Source of the DNA: Telmatactis stephensoni
Lineage: Eukaryota; Cnidaria; Anthozoa; Actiniaria; Isophelliidae
Direction: 5' to 3'
Assembly (NCBI GenBank): GCA_029948255.1
Contig: JALIZF010001542.1
Span: forward strand, 124,001 to 188,000
Length of the DNA stretch: 64,000 nucleotides
In this document: positions 35,801-43,100 of the stretch, piece after piece
How the letters are laid out: every line of letters begins with the position of its first letter
Position numbering within the stretch: the stretch's first letter is position 1
Position numbers and translations under genes: made by a program
The notes under the pieces: model-generated
What the model saw: the letters and a program-made list of their open reading frames with translations, nothing else
What the model was told of the DNA's origin: nothing
The model's database searches: none

Positions 35801-37420
35801 TATATATAAACACCCAGTGTAAAGAGAACTAGCAGTAATACACTACGGTCGGAAGGAAACAAAGCCACAGGCGACAAGTGGGACAAAAAAAACATTGTTC
35901 AGAGTAATCCTCAATTCTTTGTTTTTGTTGCTTTAGGGTCTCCACAGACAATCAGACGATTAGTTGTCAACAACTATTTTATATCGACAACTAAATGTGG
36001 TCGACAACCAAAAAAACATCGTCTGCATGTGAGACAAGATGTCGACAACTAAACGCGAAAATTTTAAGTTGTCGATGACTAGCAGTTTCCCTTCTTCACG
36101 TCCGACCATTTTTTCTCGTCTGTGGGGATGGTTTATTTAGTTGTCGATCGACAACTATCATATCTGCGTTGTCTCTGAGCATGCGCAGAGAAAGCTAGTT
36201 CCCAAGCTCTCGCTGATTTTGCATAGTTATCTAGTCTGTGGATCGAATGCTTCATTGGATCACAAATAGTAATCGCCGACCACATTTAGTTGTCGAGAAA
36301 AAATATATGTCGGTAACTAATCGTAATGTCTGTGGAGACCCCAACCAAATCACAAGCTTCGTTCTCTGAACCGTAGTGGATGACCCAGAACAAGGCTTTG
36401 GTTAGTACAGGATTCACACAACTGTATCTTGGGAAACGGCTATTGTTGGCCAACCCCTAAGGCGCAAGGCATTATGGATGATGGAAAGTAGAAGTTGACA
36501 TTTAATGCCCTCGGCTATGTACTTGAAAGTGATTTTTATAGGCACTGTCTTAATAGCAAAGGCATTTCGAATGTATTTTTGTTGGTTGTTCTCATCAGTT
36601 TTGTAGTTATTGATGTTATTGTCATTAATTGATTTGGTGTTTTTGCTTCCGTTTTTATCTTGTTTTCACTCTCTGCTCACGAAGCCTTATATTTCAAAAC
36701 GCGCACAAGACGTGTCAGTTTTCACGTATTTACTATTATTAATTCCAAAATTCACAAAATGCACTATTAAATGAAGAGAACAATGTTTTATTCGTTATTT
36801 TTGGTTTTATAGGATCGTTGAATATCGAATACGACGAACAGAATGTCGGCATGTAAGTTTTGTGCTTATTTCCATCAACCATTAATTAAACATGTCTGTT
36901 TGACGTAATGGACACACAAATTTTAATAAGTTGATATGTTAATCGGTTTGATATATGTATTGGCTGTTTTCACGTTAATGCTTGATTGTATATATTCAGT
37001 AAGTTTTTGTGTGCAGTCATTAGTCAAATGCTATATGCCTCAGTGTCGTGCATGCTTCACAATAAATACAAGTGTAGCTATGTTCTGATAAAACACGACT
37101 GGACATGTAGAACATGAAAGTTATAGAAATCACGAGCCGTAGGCGAGTAATCTCTAGCTTTTTAAAGTGCTGTGCAACTTTAGGAGTGCTTCATCAGAGT
37201 ACATGCAGAATAAAGCTGTTTGTCTGTTGTCTATTTGTTTGTTTGTCTGTCTGTACATCCGCTGTCCGTTTGTCTGTCTGTCTGTTTGTTTCATTTATGT
37301 CTATTTGTCTGTTTTCATATATTTTTACATGTTGTCATCGTTGATACTTTTGTATAACCCAGAGATAACCTTGGTACATCACTACGACCACTTCCAAAGG
37401 ATTCATCCCTTGAAACATAA
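11752..37420 (+). CDS. Ig-superfamily/SEA transmembrane receptor A, short basic tail, 12 exons
   Basis: Predicted type I surface receptor, 689 aa. Exons: 11752-11803 (signal peptide MSIYIFFASLLFSFQTS), 11897-12271 (Cys-less V-like domain D1), 16096-16380 (Ig), 19215-19475 (Ig), 19582-19845 (canonical I-set Ig with Trp and the GNYNC motif), 22739-22975 (Cys-rich Ig-like), 24481-24575, 25426-25484 and 28509-28645 (SEA domain), 34136-34342 (Thr/Pro stalk, transmembrane helix, KKKRRKR), 36813-36852 and 37363-37420 (short tail, TAA stop). All ectodomain Ig exons are phase 1-1, the exon-shuffling pattern typical of this superfamily; total 2070 nt, open throughout. The tail has one Tyr (IEYDEQ), which fits neither ITIM nor ITAM. 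It faces receptor B (39839-52763) tail to tail and shares its ectodomain plan. Family membership is firm; an immune, allorecognition or adhesion role is inference. The last two exons are short and the least certain. Confidence 0.82.
11897..12271 (+). other. Exon D1 of receptor A: V-like domain without disulfide cysteines
   Basis: 125 residues, phase 1-1, no Cys. The end of the domain keeps the V-set F-strand pattern (TDDMYYRVSVFND, where DxxxYYxC would be expected), with Val in place of Cys. Several N-glycosylation sequons (NKT, NGT, NVT). About 87% identical by eye to the matching exon of receptor B (52389-52763), the most conserved part of the pair. Confidence 0.8.
12320..12466. mobile_element. 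Palindromic MITE, ends AGTCGTTTTCGTA
   Basis: Near-complete palindrome starting 49 bp after exon D1; related to 3342-3496. Confidence 0.65.
14809..14896. repeat. Hairpin AGCTTTGAGTTTTGACGCCG
   Basis: Inverted arms of about 25 bp with a loop of about 35 bp. Confidence 0.75.
15132..15266 (+). pseudogene. Remnant: 3' half of an Ig exon
   Basis: Encodes GKTLNITLVKRTHAGMYRF and TVSNGDEC, matching the second half of the third Ig exon of receptor B, followed by a donor-like GTGAGT. The first half of the domain, with its first Cys and Trp, is absent upstream, so this is probably a broken exon in the intron of receptor A and the founder of the satellite next to it. Confidence 0.7.
15290..16045 (+). 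repeat. Higher-order tandem repeat made from the 3' end of an Ig exon
   Basis: About seven units of 102 or 105 bp, each carrying the end of an Ig exon (NGDECPTASTTVYLTVQ in its original frame) plus the adjoining donor GTGAGT. Three unit types are ordered A-B-C-A-B-C: A starts at 15391 and 15700, B at 15496 and 15805, C at 15598 and 15907, so the super-repeat is exactly 309 bp. All unit lengths divide by 3, which is why the minus strand stays open by accident across the array. It lies in the intron just before the 16096 exon. Confidence 0.9.
17004..17266. mobile_element. MITE family T, copy 1: TATACAGCTATTTCAAA ends
   Basis: Inverted ends including AAACGTTGAATACTG; inside are GCATTCTGCATACTG repeats. 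A 192-aa open frame across it is accidental. Confidence 0.8.
18104..18166 (+). pseudogene. Remnant: 5' half of an Ig exon
   Basis: Matches the start of the next Ig exon of the same gene (19215-19475): a Cys, then NITTVEG, then after one inserted base WTCNAN. The homology stops there. It is a fragment in the 16380-19215 intron, complementary in content to the 3'-half fragment at 15132. Confidence 0.6.
18541..18698. mobile_element. Perfect 59-bp-arm hairpin
   Basis: Arms 18541-18599 and 18640-18698 are exact reverse complements (start ATTCTCTACTTTCACATTCC), loop 40 bp. Perfect arms suggest recent insertion or gene-conversion-like upkeep. Confidence 0.85.
20092..20515. mobile_element. CCCCGGGGGTACTCC repeat family, copy 1
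   Basis: Starts CCCCGGGGGTACTCC and ends GGGAGTATCCCACCCCCGG. Inside are repeats of CTACCCTGTTCCAGAG. A second copy lies at 42798-43230 in receptor B. Confidence 0.75.
20747..20787. repeat. (CTTT)n and poly-T
   Basis: Simple repeat in receptor A intron. Confidence 0.9.
20870..21065. mobile_element. Imperfect palindromic element around AACAATGAACGAG
   Basis: Inverted halves share GTTATCGGGATTTACCTTCG and TTTGCTAACAATGAACG in diverged form; probably a decayed MITE. Confidence 0.5.
21930..22000 (-). pseudogene. tRNA-like sequence, truncated
   Basis: Minus strand has TGGCATAGTTGG and a perfect B box GGTTCGAGTCC with CCGGG/CCCGG arms, but the anticodon arm is missing. Confidence 0.45.
22019..22168. 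repeat. (GTTTTT)n, about 24 units
   Basis: Uninterrupted hexamer array next to the tRNA-like sequence, which could make it the tail of a SINE copied on the minus strand. Confidence 0.95.
23069..23274. mobile_element. MITE, ends GTACCACAGGGGGCCCACCTC
   Basis: Inverted ends plus inner inverted TTTATTTTCGCGTTTTATTT blocks. Confidence 0.8.
23906..24361. mobile_element. TAGACTAGGCGCA element, copy 1
   Basis: Ends TAGACCAGGCGCAGTTTTC and TTTTGCGCCTAGTCTA. The inside shares ACACTTACAGTTATGCAAG and other blocks with 42056-42492. Just upstream of the first SEA exon of receptor A. Confidence 0.8.
24767..25070. mobile_element. MITE family T, copy 2
   Basis: Ends TATACAGCTATTTCAAA / TTTGAAATAGCTATAT; subterminal GGCGAATTATGCGAATGGCA and CACCAATCGCCGATCGCCAT. 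Lies between the first two SEA exons of receptor A. Confidence 0.8.
25895..25966 (-). pseudogene. tRNA-like sequence, 72 nt
   Basis: Minus strand ATCACCA…CGGTGAT gives an acceptor-like stem with one mismatch, and the GTTCGATTCC B box is present. The anticodon stem is not convincing, so probably a pseudogene or SINE part. Confidence 0.4.
26640..27052. mobile_element. MITE with CGCACGCGGCGCTCTCTGATAA ends
   Basis: Perfect inverted ends of about 23 bp (26640-26662, 27028-27051). It sits about 20 bp before the TTAA element. The centre has no coding signal. Confidence 0.75.
27072..28491. mobile_element. TTAA-flanked element with arms of about 317 bp, ending 17 bp before a SEA exon
   Basis: Left arm 27072-27389 and right arm about 28175-28491 are inverted copies starting GGTGTTTCAAAGTAG. 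TTAA flanks both sides (27068-27071, 28492-28495), the target duplication of piggyBac-type elements. The centre holds a second, nested hairpin element (27389-27798). The right end is 17 bp from the 28509 exon start. Confidence 0.85.
27389..27798. mobile_element. Nested MITE inside the TTAA element
   Basis: Inverted arms of about 140 bp starting AGTGCTTCAAACGCGCCGGAG and ending with the complement, interrupted by about 130 bp. Confidence 0.75.
28710..28953. mobile_element. MITE family T, copy 3 (diverged)
   Basis: Ends TACCTATTTCAAAAAAGGTT and TTTATTGAAATAGGTGTA, shortly after the last SEA exon of receptor A. Confidence 0.6.
30359..30510. repeat. 14-bp minisatellite TTCAATGTTCAAAC
   Basis: About ten near-perfect units upstream of the transposase pseudogene; a shorter block of the same motif lies at 30147-30221. 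All frames across it look open because the unit lacks stops; this is not coding. Confidence 0.85.
30574..31686 (+). pseudogene. DDE transposase/integrase-like gene with one internal TGA
   Basis: Lies in an intron of receptor A. The C-terminal 273 codons (30865-31686) encode an rve-type catalytic core: FLWHIDGWDKL (first Asp), HGCIDGFSRRLLWLEV, VRTDKGTEN (second Asp) and NQRIEAYWSKLK (Glu), with 41 residues between the second Asp and the Glu. The reading frame continues upstream with a helical region (MELIQKYFSLQGLSNLEIL) but is cut by TGA at 30811-30813. It is therefore most likely a dead copy. Similar single-ORF integrase-core proteins occur as DNA transposons in animals, such as IS3EU-like groups; the exact family is not settled here. 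Confidence 0.75.
31845..33463. mobile_element. Foldback element with long arms containing (TGGAC)n blocks
   Basis: The left arm (31845-32124) and right arm (33190-33463) are inverted copies starting GGCATATTGTAAAACATGG. Each holds 5-6 spaced copies of CTGTAAAACATGGACTGGAC and a run of TGGAC. The roughly 1-kb centre has no clear gene. It starts about 40 bp after the DDE transposon. Confidence 0.85.
33648..33792. mobile_element. MITE, ends AGAGTGGTTTTCATAAACCCG
   Basis: Inverted ends; shares GAAAACCACTCT and the CCCGTGAAA motif with the 10.85-kb hairpin. Confidence 0.75.
34136..34342 (+). other. Stalk plus transmembrane exon of receptor A
   Basis: 69 codons, phase 1-1. VPPTTTAPPTTTAPP-type mucin-like stalk, then a helix from about STRAIIGMIAVAAVIAL to ILIVCCCC, then KKKRRKR as a stop-transfer signal. 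The CCCC next to the basic patch could be palmitoylated. The helix has no charged residue, so there is no obvious docking site for a charged adaptor chain. A second acceptor (TTTGCAG|G) 42 nt upstream, at 34094, would add 14 in-frame residues. Confidence 0.8.
34737..35785. mobile_element. Hairpin element with TTCGAGTTACGCGC repeats at both ends
   Basis: Arms of about 190 bp (34737-34935, 35590-35785). Each contains tandem TTCGAGTTACGCGC, the inverted GTGGCACACCCATTTTTGCC/TGTGCCAC block, and TTAAGACGATATGGTTTAG. The centre has a 127-codon minus-strand open stretch (35063-35446) of no recognised family. Confidence 0.85.
35936..36342. mobile_element. MITE, ends GGGTCTCCACAGAC
   Basis: Inverted ends with many internal GTTGTCGACAACT palindromes; lies in the last large intron of receptor A. 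Confidence 0.8.
37205..37312. repeat. (GTTTGTCTGTCT)n
   Basis: Low-complexity pyrimidine/GT run about 50 bp before the last exon of receptor A. Confidence 0.85.
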
Positions 37421-39701
37421 ATACTGAAAAGCTAACAAGCAAGGTAAATATATTTTTTCTTGACAGTGAAAACCGAGCGCAAACAGATCTCGTTCTTGGC
37501 TATAATTTATTACTTTACTACTTATTGTGGCTACAGCCTCGTTTCGATGCGTAGCCCCATATCGTGCGTAACACCACAGGAACCCCAAAATTAAACTTCT
37601 GGACCAATCATTGATCGACCACTATGAATGATCAGTATTGTAAACAAAGGAGCTTTTTTTGTAACGAGTAGCATATGGAGATTTTATCTGCGCATGCGTG
37701 TGTTTTTGTCTTCAAAATCCTTCGCACGTCGAATAGTAGAATTTTGCGCTGACTTGGAATATTTCGTCGACGATCCCGCTCTTTAAAAGGATGTTGAAGT
37801 ATCGAAGTCCTGAGACTGAAACAGTCTACCTTCTACTATTGTGCTCTCCATAATCAAACAGTAAATTTTTCGTTTAAAATCTTGGGGTTACATGAACTAG
37901 TATAATTTTACAAATTTAAAAGAAAGTATGAACTATGTTAGAACATGACATCCAATTGAGTTCAGTTCGATAGTGAACAGATATAAGCTCACTTTATTCT
38001 GAATACAAACACTTGTACAGAGTACATGCGTACAGGGTAGTTTCGCAGGCACAAACAATGGTTTTCATCGAGATATTTTCTATACTACGCCATTGTCTGT
38101 CAGTATTAATGTTATTATAAAATGCTGAGTGAAAATCGATCCTACGTTGTGCAAGTAATTACATGTTTGTGAGCTTTCAAGTGTACCATGCCACACCATC
38201 TTCTTGCTGTTTTCAAAGGTTCAACACATTTGCGTCATACTAATCAGTGGTTCTCTTTATCCAGTTGACTCACTACCCACAAGAGATAACTTAACACGAC
38301 AATGACAACAGCGTGAGCTTCTAATGCTAATCATCTAACTTATCACGTGACAGGCCATCGTAGACTAACAGGACGACACCATACATAGATATAGAGCAAT
38401 ATAATGACGCTACTTATAATAATAGCAATCACGTATACACTGCTTACTTTGAATCAATAATATCCACTACTTAGTGTTAATTAGGATAAACGATAATTAT
38501 GACGTGTACACATCCTTACAACCCAGGGCTATTGTGCTGTCGCTCGTTCCTAGAGAAAATACCCCTGAATACGTTGTCTGCTAGAATTTATTCCACAAGG
38601 CAAGTCTTCTCTCACTTGTGATTGGTGGACTTGATTAGATCGACCAATCTGCATCCAGTATGTATAAACAAATTATCATAACCTTTAAAAAGCCGCTATG
38701 AATGAATTATGGAAGAAATCCTAATAGACATTAACGTTTCTAGAGGTATTTTTCTGGAAGAAAGAAACGACCGAGCGATACCTTTTGGTTCCCAGGATGG
38801 ACGTGTACACTGTCTAATAATTGATAACAGTCATGAGGTGTGGTTTACATAATACTTTTTATATAATAATTGGCATGTTACGCGCGCTCTGATTGGTCGA
38901 ATAACCATGTGTGATTAGAGTACACACACATAGATGGCGTCATCGAATCTTACGCGCGCTCTGATTGGTTGGAATGTTTCGATAAATATTATATAAAACA
39001 GATAGATTCCATTTTTCCGTGCGTCTGTACTCTAATCGATGCACAGAAGACGTCAAAATGTGGTGAGAACAACAGTCACGCCACTCGACTTCGTCTCGTG
39101 GCATAAAGTTTTTTGTTCTCACCACATTTTGACGTCATCTGTGCATCGATTAGAGTACAGACGCACGGAAAAATGGAATCTATTTGTTAAATAGACAACA
39201 GCTTTTATACTACACATTAATATTTTTCTACGAGCAGAGCAAGACACATGAATGTTTCTATATCAGAAACTCTAAACCCAATTACAAGTGAAAATAATTA
39301 TTATTATTCGTGAATCACTTTAAATACACAATAGCATTTATATCACGATTATTTCTGATTTTGAAAGCCAATTTACTAAATCAATCAAAAATGATTTAAT
39401 AAACACAATGCAATTTGATATAATAGCAACCAATATAATAGCAACAATGTCTGATAAAACAGTACTTGCCTTTCAAGGGGAGGCACAGGTCTGCTAAACA
39501 CACAGCGGACCAAAAATGCATTTTTAGAATTATTTCCAAACACAATGTAGAATTGATATAAATACATGCTAGTTTAAATTTATCTGTTACACTATACATT
39601 CGATTTAAAAATCTACAGTTTACAATTTGTTTAATAAGCACAATATAAAGTAGGTTTAATTTAAAGTAGCTAGGTTTATAGGACGAATTTGGTAGTAGTC
39701 T
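37421..39701. other. Intergenic region between the convergent receptors
   Basis: 2.3 kb with no gene found. The main structure is the hairpin 39001-39186. Poly(A) sites of both receptors should be here, but I could not settle on a canonical AATAAA for either. Confidence 0.55.
39001..39186. mobile_element. Hairpin element, arms about 75 bp
   Basis: GATAGATTCCATTTTTCCGT and GTTCTCACCACATTTTGACG occur in inverted copies. ACGCGCGCTCTGATTGGT occurs twice just to the left. Confidence 0.8.
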
Positions 39702-39836
39702 TTAGCATCCACCAAGACTATCAAGAGACTGGTATTGATGAGAAACACCCTGGAGTTCCTGGTAAACACTGTTTGATGTGCTAGCTTGGCTTAGAGTTGA
39801 AGGTAAAGTAGGTTTAGGAGGAAGTTTGGTGGCAGT
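39702..39836 (-). pseudogene. Out-of-frame duplicate of the ITAM-like tail segment, beyond the stop
   Basis: Two bases after the TAG of receptor B, another 45-codon open stretch ends in TAA. It encodes TATKLPPKPTLPST and SVYQELQGVSHQYQSL, a clear copy of the segment just upstream, with the YxxL-x6-YxxL pair intact. It is in a different frame from the tail, so it is not translated unless an indel, slippage or splice variant changes the frame. Confidence 0.75.
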
Positions 39837-39838
39837 CT

Positions 39839-40132
39839 CTAGGATCTAGCAAGACTATTAAGAGACTGGTACTGGTGAGAATTACCCTGCAAATCCTGGT
39901 AAACACTGTTAGATGTGTATGCTTGGCTTCCAGTTGAAGGTAAAGTAGGTTTAGGAGAAAGTTTGGTCGCAGGGTTTAGAGAACTGTAAGTACTGGAGTT
40001 AGGTTGAACAGACTGGTACAACGGTGGATTGGCAGATGATGGTTGTTGAGGCTGGGTCTGATTGTCATCAATGAACTCATAGTTCAGTTGATCAATAGAT
40101 GATTGGGTGGTGTCTTGAAGAGCGATGGCATT
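39839..40132 (-). other. Cytoplasmic tail exon with one ITIM-like and two ITAM-spaced Tyr pairs
   Basis: 97 residues plus TAG. In exon numbering: Y18 in LNYEFI fits the ITIM consensus (S/I/V/L)xYxx(I/V/L). Y39 and Y49 form YQSV-x6-YSSL. Y78 and Y88 form YQDL-x6-YQSL, an exact ITAM spacing. Y72 (YTSN) stands alone. Y49 and Y78 also meet the ITIM consensus singly. Two short exons upstream (41240-41216, 40803-40770) link it to the membrane with GHKGGTKQ and QNDINEESGHM. In vertebrates, phosphorylated ITAMs recruit tandem-SH2 kinases and ITIMs recruit SH2 phosphatases or kinases; this function is inferred here. Confidence 0.85.
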
Positions 40133-43100
40133 CTAATAACACAAATCATAGCAATGTTAGATGTTAGACGAAGCAAGTGCATGAGTATTAGGATATTTAT
40201 TCATCAGGGCTCACATAGAAACTGGCAAACAAAATTCCGTCAGTGATATTTCTAAGTCTTTTTCATGACTTTTGGTTGAATTCCACGATCTCAAAATTGA
40301 CAGTTCACACATGTACCAACATGCAGGGGCACTTCGTGCTCAGCATAAATCTAAACTTTCATGACATTTTCATGATATTGTTGTTATTTTTCCTGTGTTT
40401 CATGACTTTTCCTGGAATAAGAATCTCGATCAAATTCCAGGACTTTTTATAACTTGTGTGAACCCTGTAATCATAATCATGAGACAACTTGTTCCCAAAT
40501 TGTCTTAAAACTTGTAGTTCTTCATGGATGAATTAATAAACTCTATTAAAAAACCTAGTTTTTTGTTCATTATCCATGTCTTAGCTTAACAGATTTGCTC
40601 TTCATTGTTTCCTTTGTACTGATAGTTCTCAGCCAATGGGAGAAGGTGTTCTAACAATAGATTCCACCGAAAGCAGGTTATCTCAGAAGATAATAGAGGC
40701 TTCTACTTATCTACTGGGCTCCTGCTGTTCAGTTGTTTCACATACTACAGCACACTAGAGCTACTTTACCATGTGTCCACTTTCTTCGTTGATATCATTT
40801 TGCCTGGCGACGAAAGGGACAAGAACGCATGATGAGTTATTCAAAAGTGAAAAATACTCCTTATATTGCTCTTAAGCTGTTGCATTTGCTACGACGAATT
40901 TTCGCGTAACGTTGATACGTTATTTTGACTATGCGTTGCAAGTTTTCGACTTCAAATCAAAAATTTGCAAGAAGTAATATAATGCTGAAGCAAATATGCG
41001 GCAAAACATTGTTCTGTGTGGCACTTTCATTACCACCCGGCATCAGCGTAGCTTTGGGAAAAAATTGTCGCTGCAAATCGGGTTAAAAGTTTCGACCTCG
41101 GCGGGGCATAGCTTCTCTGAGTAAAAAAGAATTCTTGCTACACACAGATGTAGACGGTCGGTGATTGGACAAGCATTAGTGTTAAAGATTGCCTAACCGT
41201 AACAGATTTTAATACCTTTGTTTAGTCCCTCCTTTATGTCCTGCAAAAACGGGAAGAAAAAACATAAAAAAGAGATATACTAAAACTGATATCAATTTAC
41301 TTGCTATCAATTCAAGGTTTCTAAAATTGGAACGATGATTTTCAACTCATTTAAACGATGCAATAAACAACAAACAAACAAATAAACAACCCCATTACAG
41401 ACTAAAATGTTACTTCCATTTATCGAAAGGTAGTTTGTTCAATAACCAAAGCGTAATGATACATATGACCTTTAACTACCAGGCCCAGTTACTCGAAGGT
41501 GGGTTAGCGCTAACACAGGATTGAGTCTAAAGAAAACCAAAGGAGACTAGCGACTGAAACTAGTCTGGGCTGCATCGGTGTATAAAATACAACAAGGGAT
41601 GAATGGAAACTTGTAACACCATATAAAAAGAGAGAAAACGTATTATTTAGATTGCTATTAACCCTGGGTTAACTCTAACCAGCATTCAAGTAACGGGACT
41701 CAGAATGTATATTTGATTTATCAATCTAATTCCTATTTCCTTCGTATTTATCAATACATGTCAGTACCTTGTCTGTGTTTCCTTATGATGTAAGCAATAA
41801 GAATAACATTGACAATCACTGCTAAACCAAATAATACACCGAGCATCGCCAAAGGGACTGGGTCCTTAGAACATTCTAGTAAAACAAGACAAAACACATA
41901 AACCTGGTGTCACGTGACTAACTATCTTGGTAAAAACAAACCTGTTCGTGGTATTTCGCTTGAAGTTGGTGTGACGTAAGAACCTGAAAGTAGGACGAAC
42001 TATCAATAGGTCAAAACTGTTCTTTTTTCACAAGAGTTTTGTGTTGCTTTGTAATATAGACTAGGCGCATTTTCGAAAAAGCAGATACCTGGAGGCATTT
42101 TGGGGTAGAGGCTGGTAAACACTTACAGTTATGCAAGAGATACAAACAAATTTCGATTTTTATTTTTTAAATTCGTATCTCCTTGATTTTTCAACTGATA
42201 CCCTTCAAACTTCACAGTTTTACTGATTTTGATGTGCTCTTTCCAGCCATGGTAATTGTTTTTAAGTTTGGGAACTTTTGGAATTACATGAAAAAGCCGT
42301 TAGTATGAAATGACTGTAGCAATTCATAAAATACGTCATTTACACGTATAAGATTGCAGAACACGTCTTGGTAACAGTCATATTCGGATTCAGCATGAAA
42401 AATTAGTTTAGAATAGTTATGTTACCAGCCTCTACTCCAAAATGCCTTCTGCACTTTTTGCGATCGACTTTTTCAGTTTTGCGCCTTGTCTAATAAGCCC
42501 TTATATGTATCCTTATGACGTTTCATACCTACACTTCCAGAATCTTTTACGGTAGCTTCTCAATGTGTTACCTATTTTTAACCGGCTCTGCTTCGTTGTT
42601 CTCAAAGGAGTATATAAGAAATTTCTTTTTTAATGAAAAGAAATGTCGAAAAGCATTGTGGTGGTCTAAGTGTAACAAGTCGTAAGGGTAAGGGCTAAAT
42701 CATTAGTGAGCAGCAAAATAGTTGCAATGTGAAAAAATATCCTTCACAAACCACGGCAAAACCTTACTGACATTCAGAGCAAACGGGGAATCCTATAGTC
42801 CCGGGGGGGGCACTTGTTCCGGATCTGATGGGGACGTGCCGCCCAGCCTCCTCAAACCTGACCCTGTTTAAGACACCTAAATTCTCAAAAACGATACCCT
42901 ATATAAGATAAGAGGGCATTTTAGGGACCCTATTTAAGACTGTGAGGAAAATTGTACATTAAAAAAAGAATAGGCGGTGAAATTATAGGGGAATTATAGT
43001 CATAACTCGTGCAAGAAACTGCAGAATAATCAAGTATTGTCAAACAGGAAAAAAAGTTGGCCTCGAATATTACACTATTTGAAAAAAATTGACCCTGTTT

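Noticed and set aside
36813..36852. IEYDEQ in the tail of receptor A as an ITIM
   Set aside because: The +3 residue is Gln, outside the ITIM consensus.
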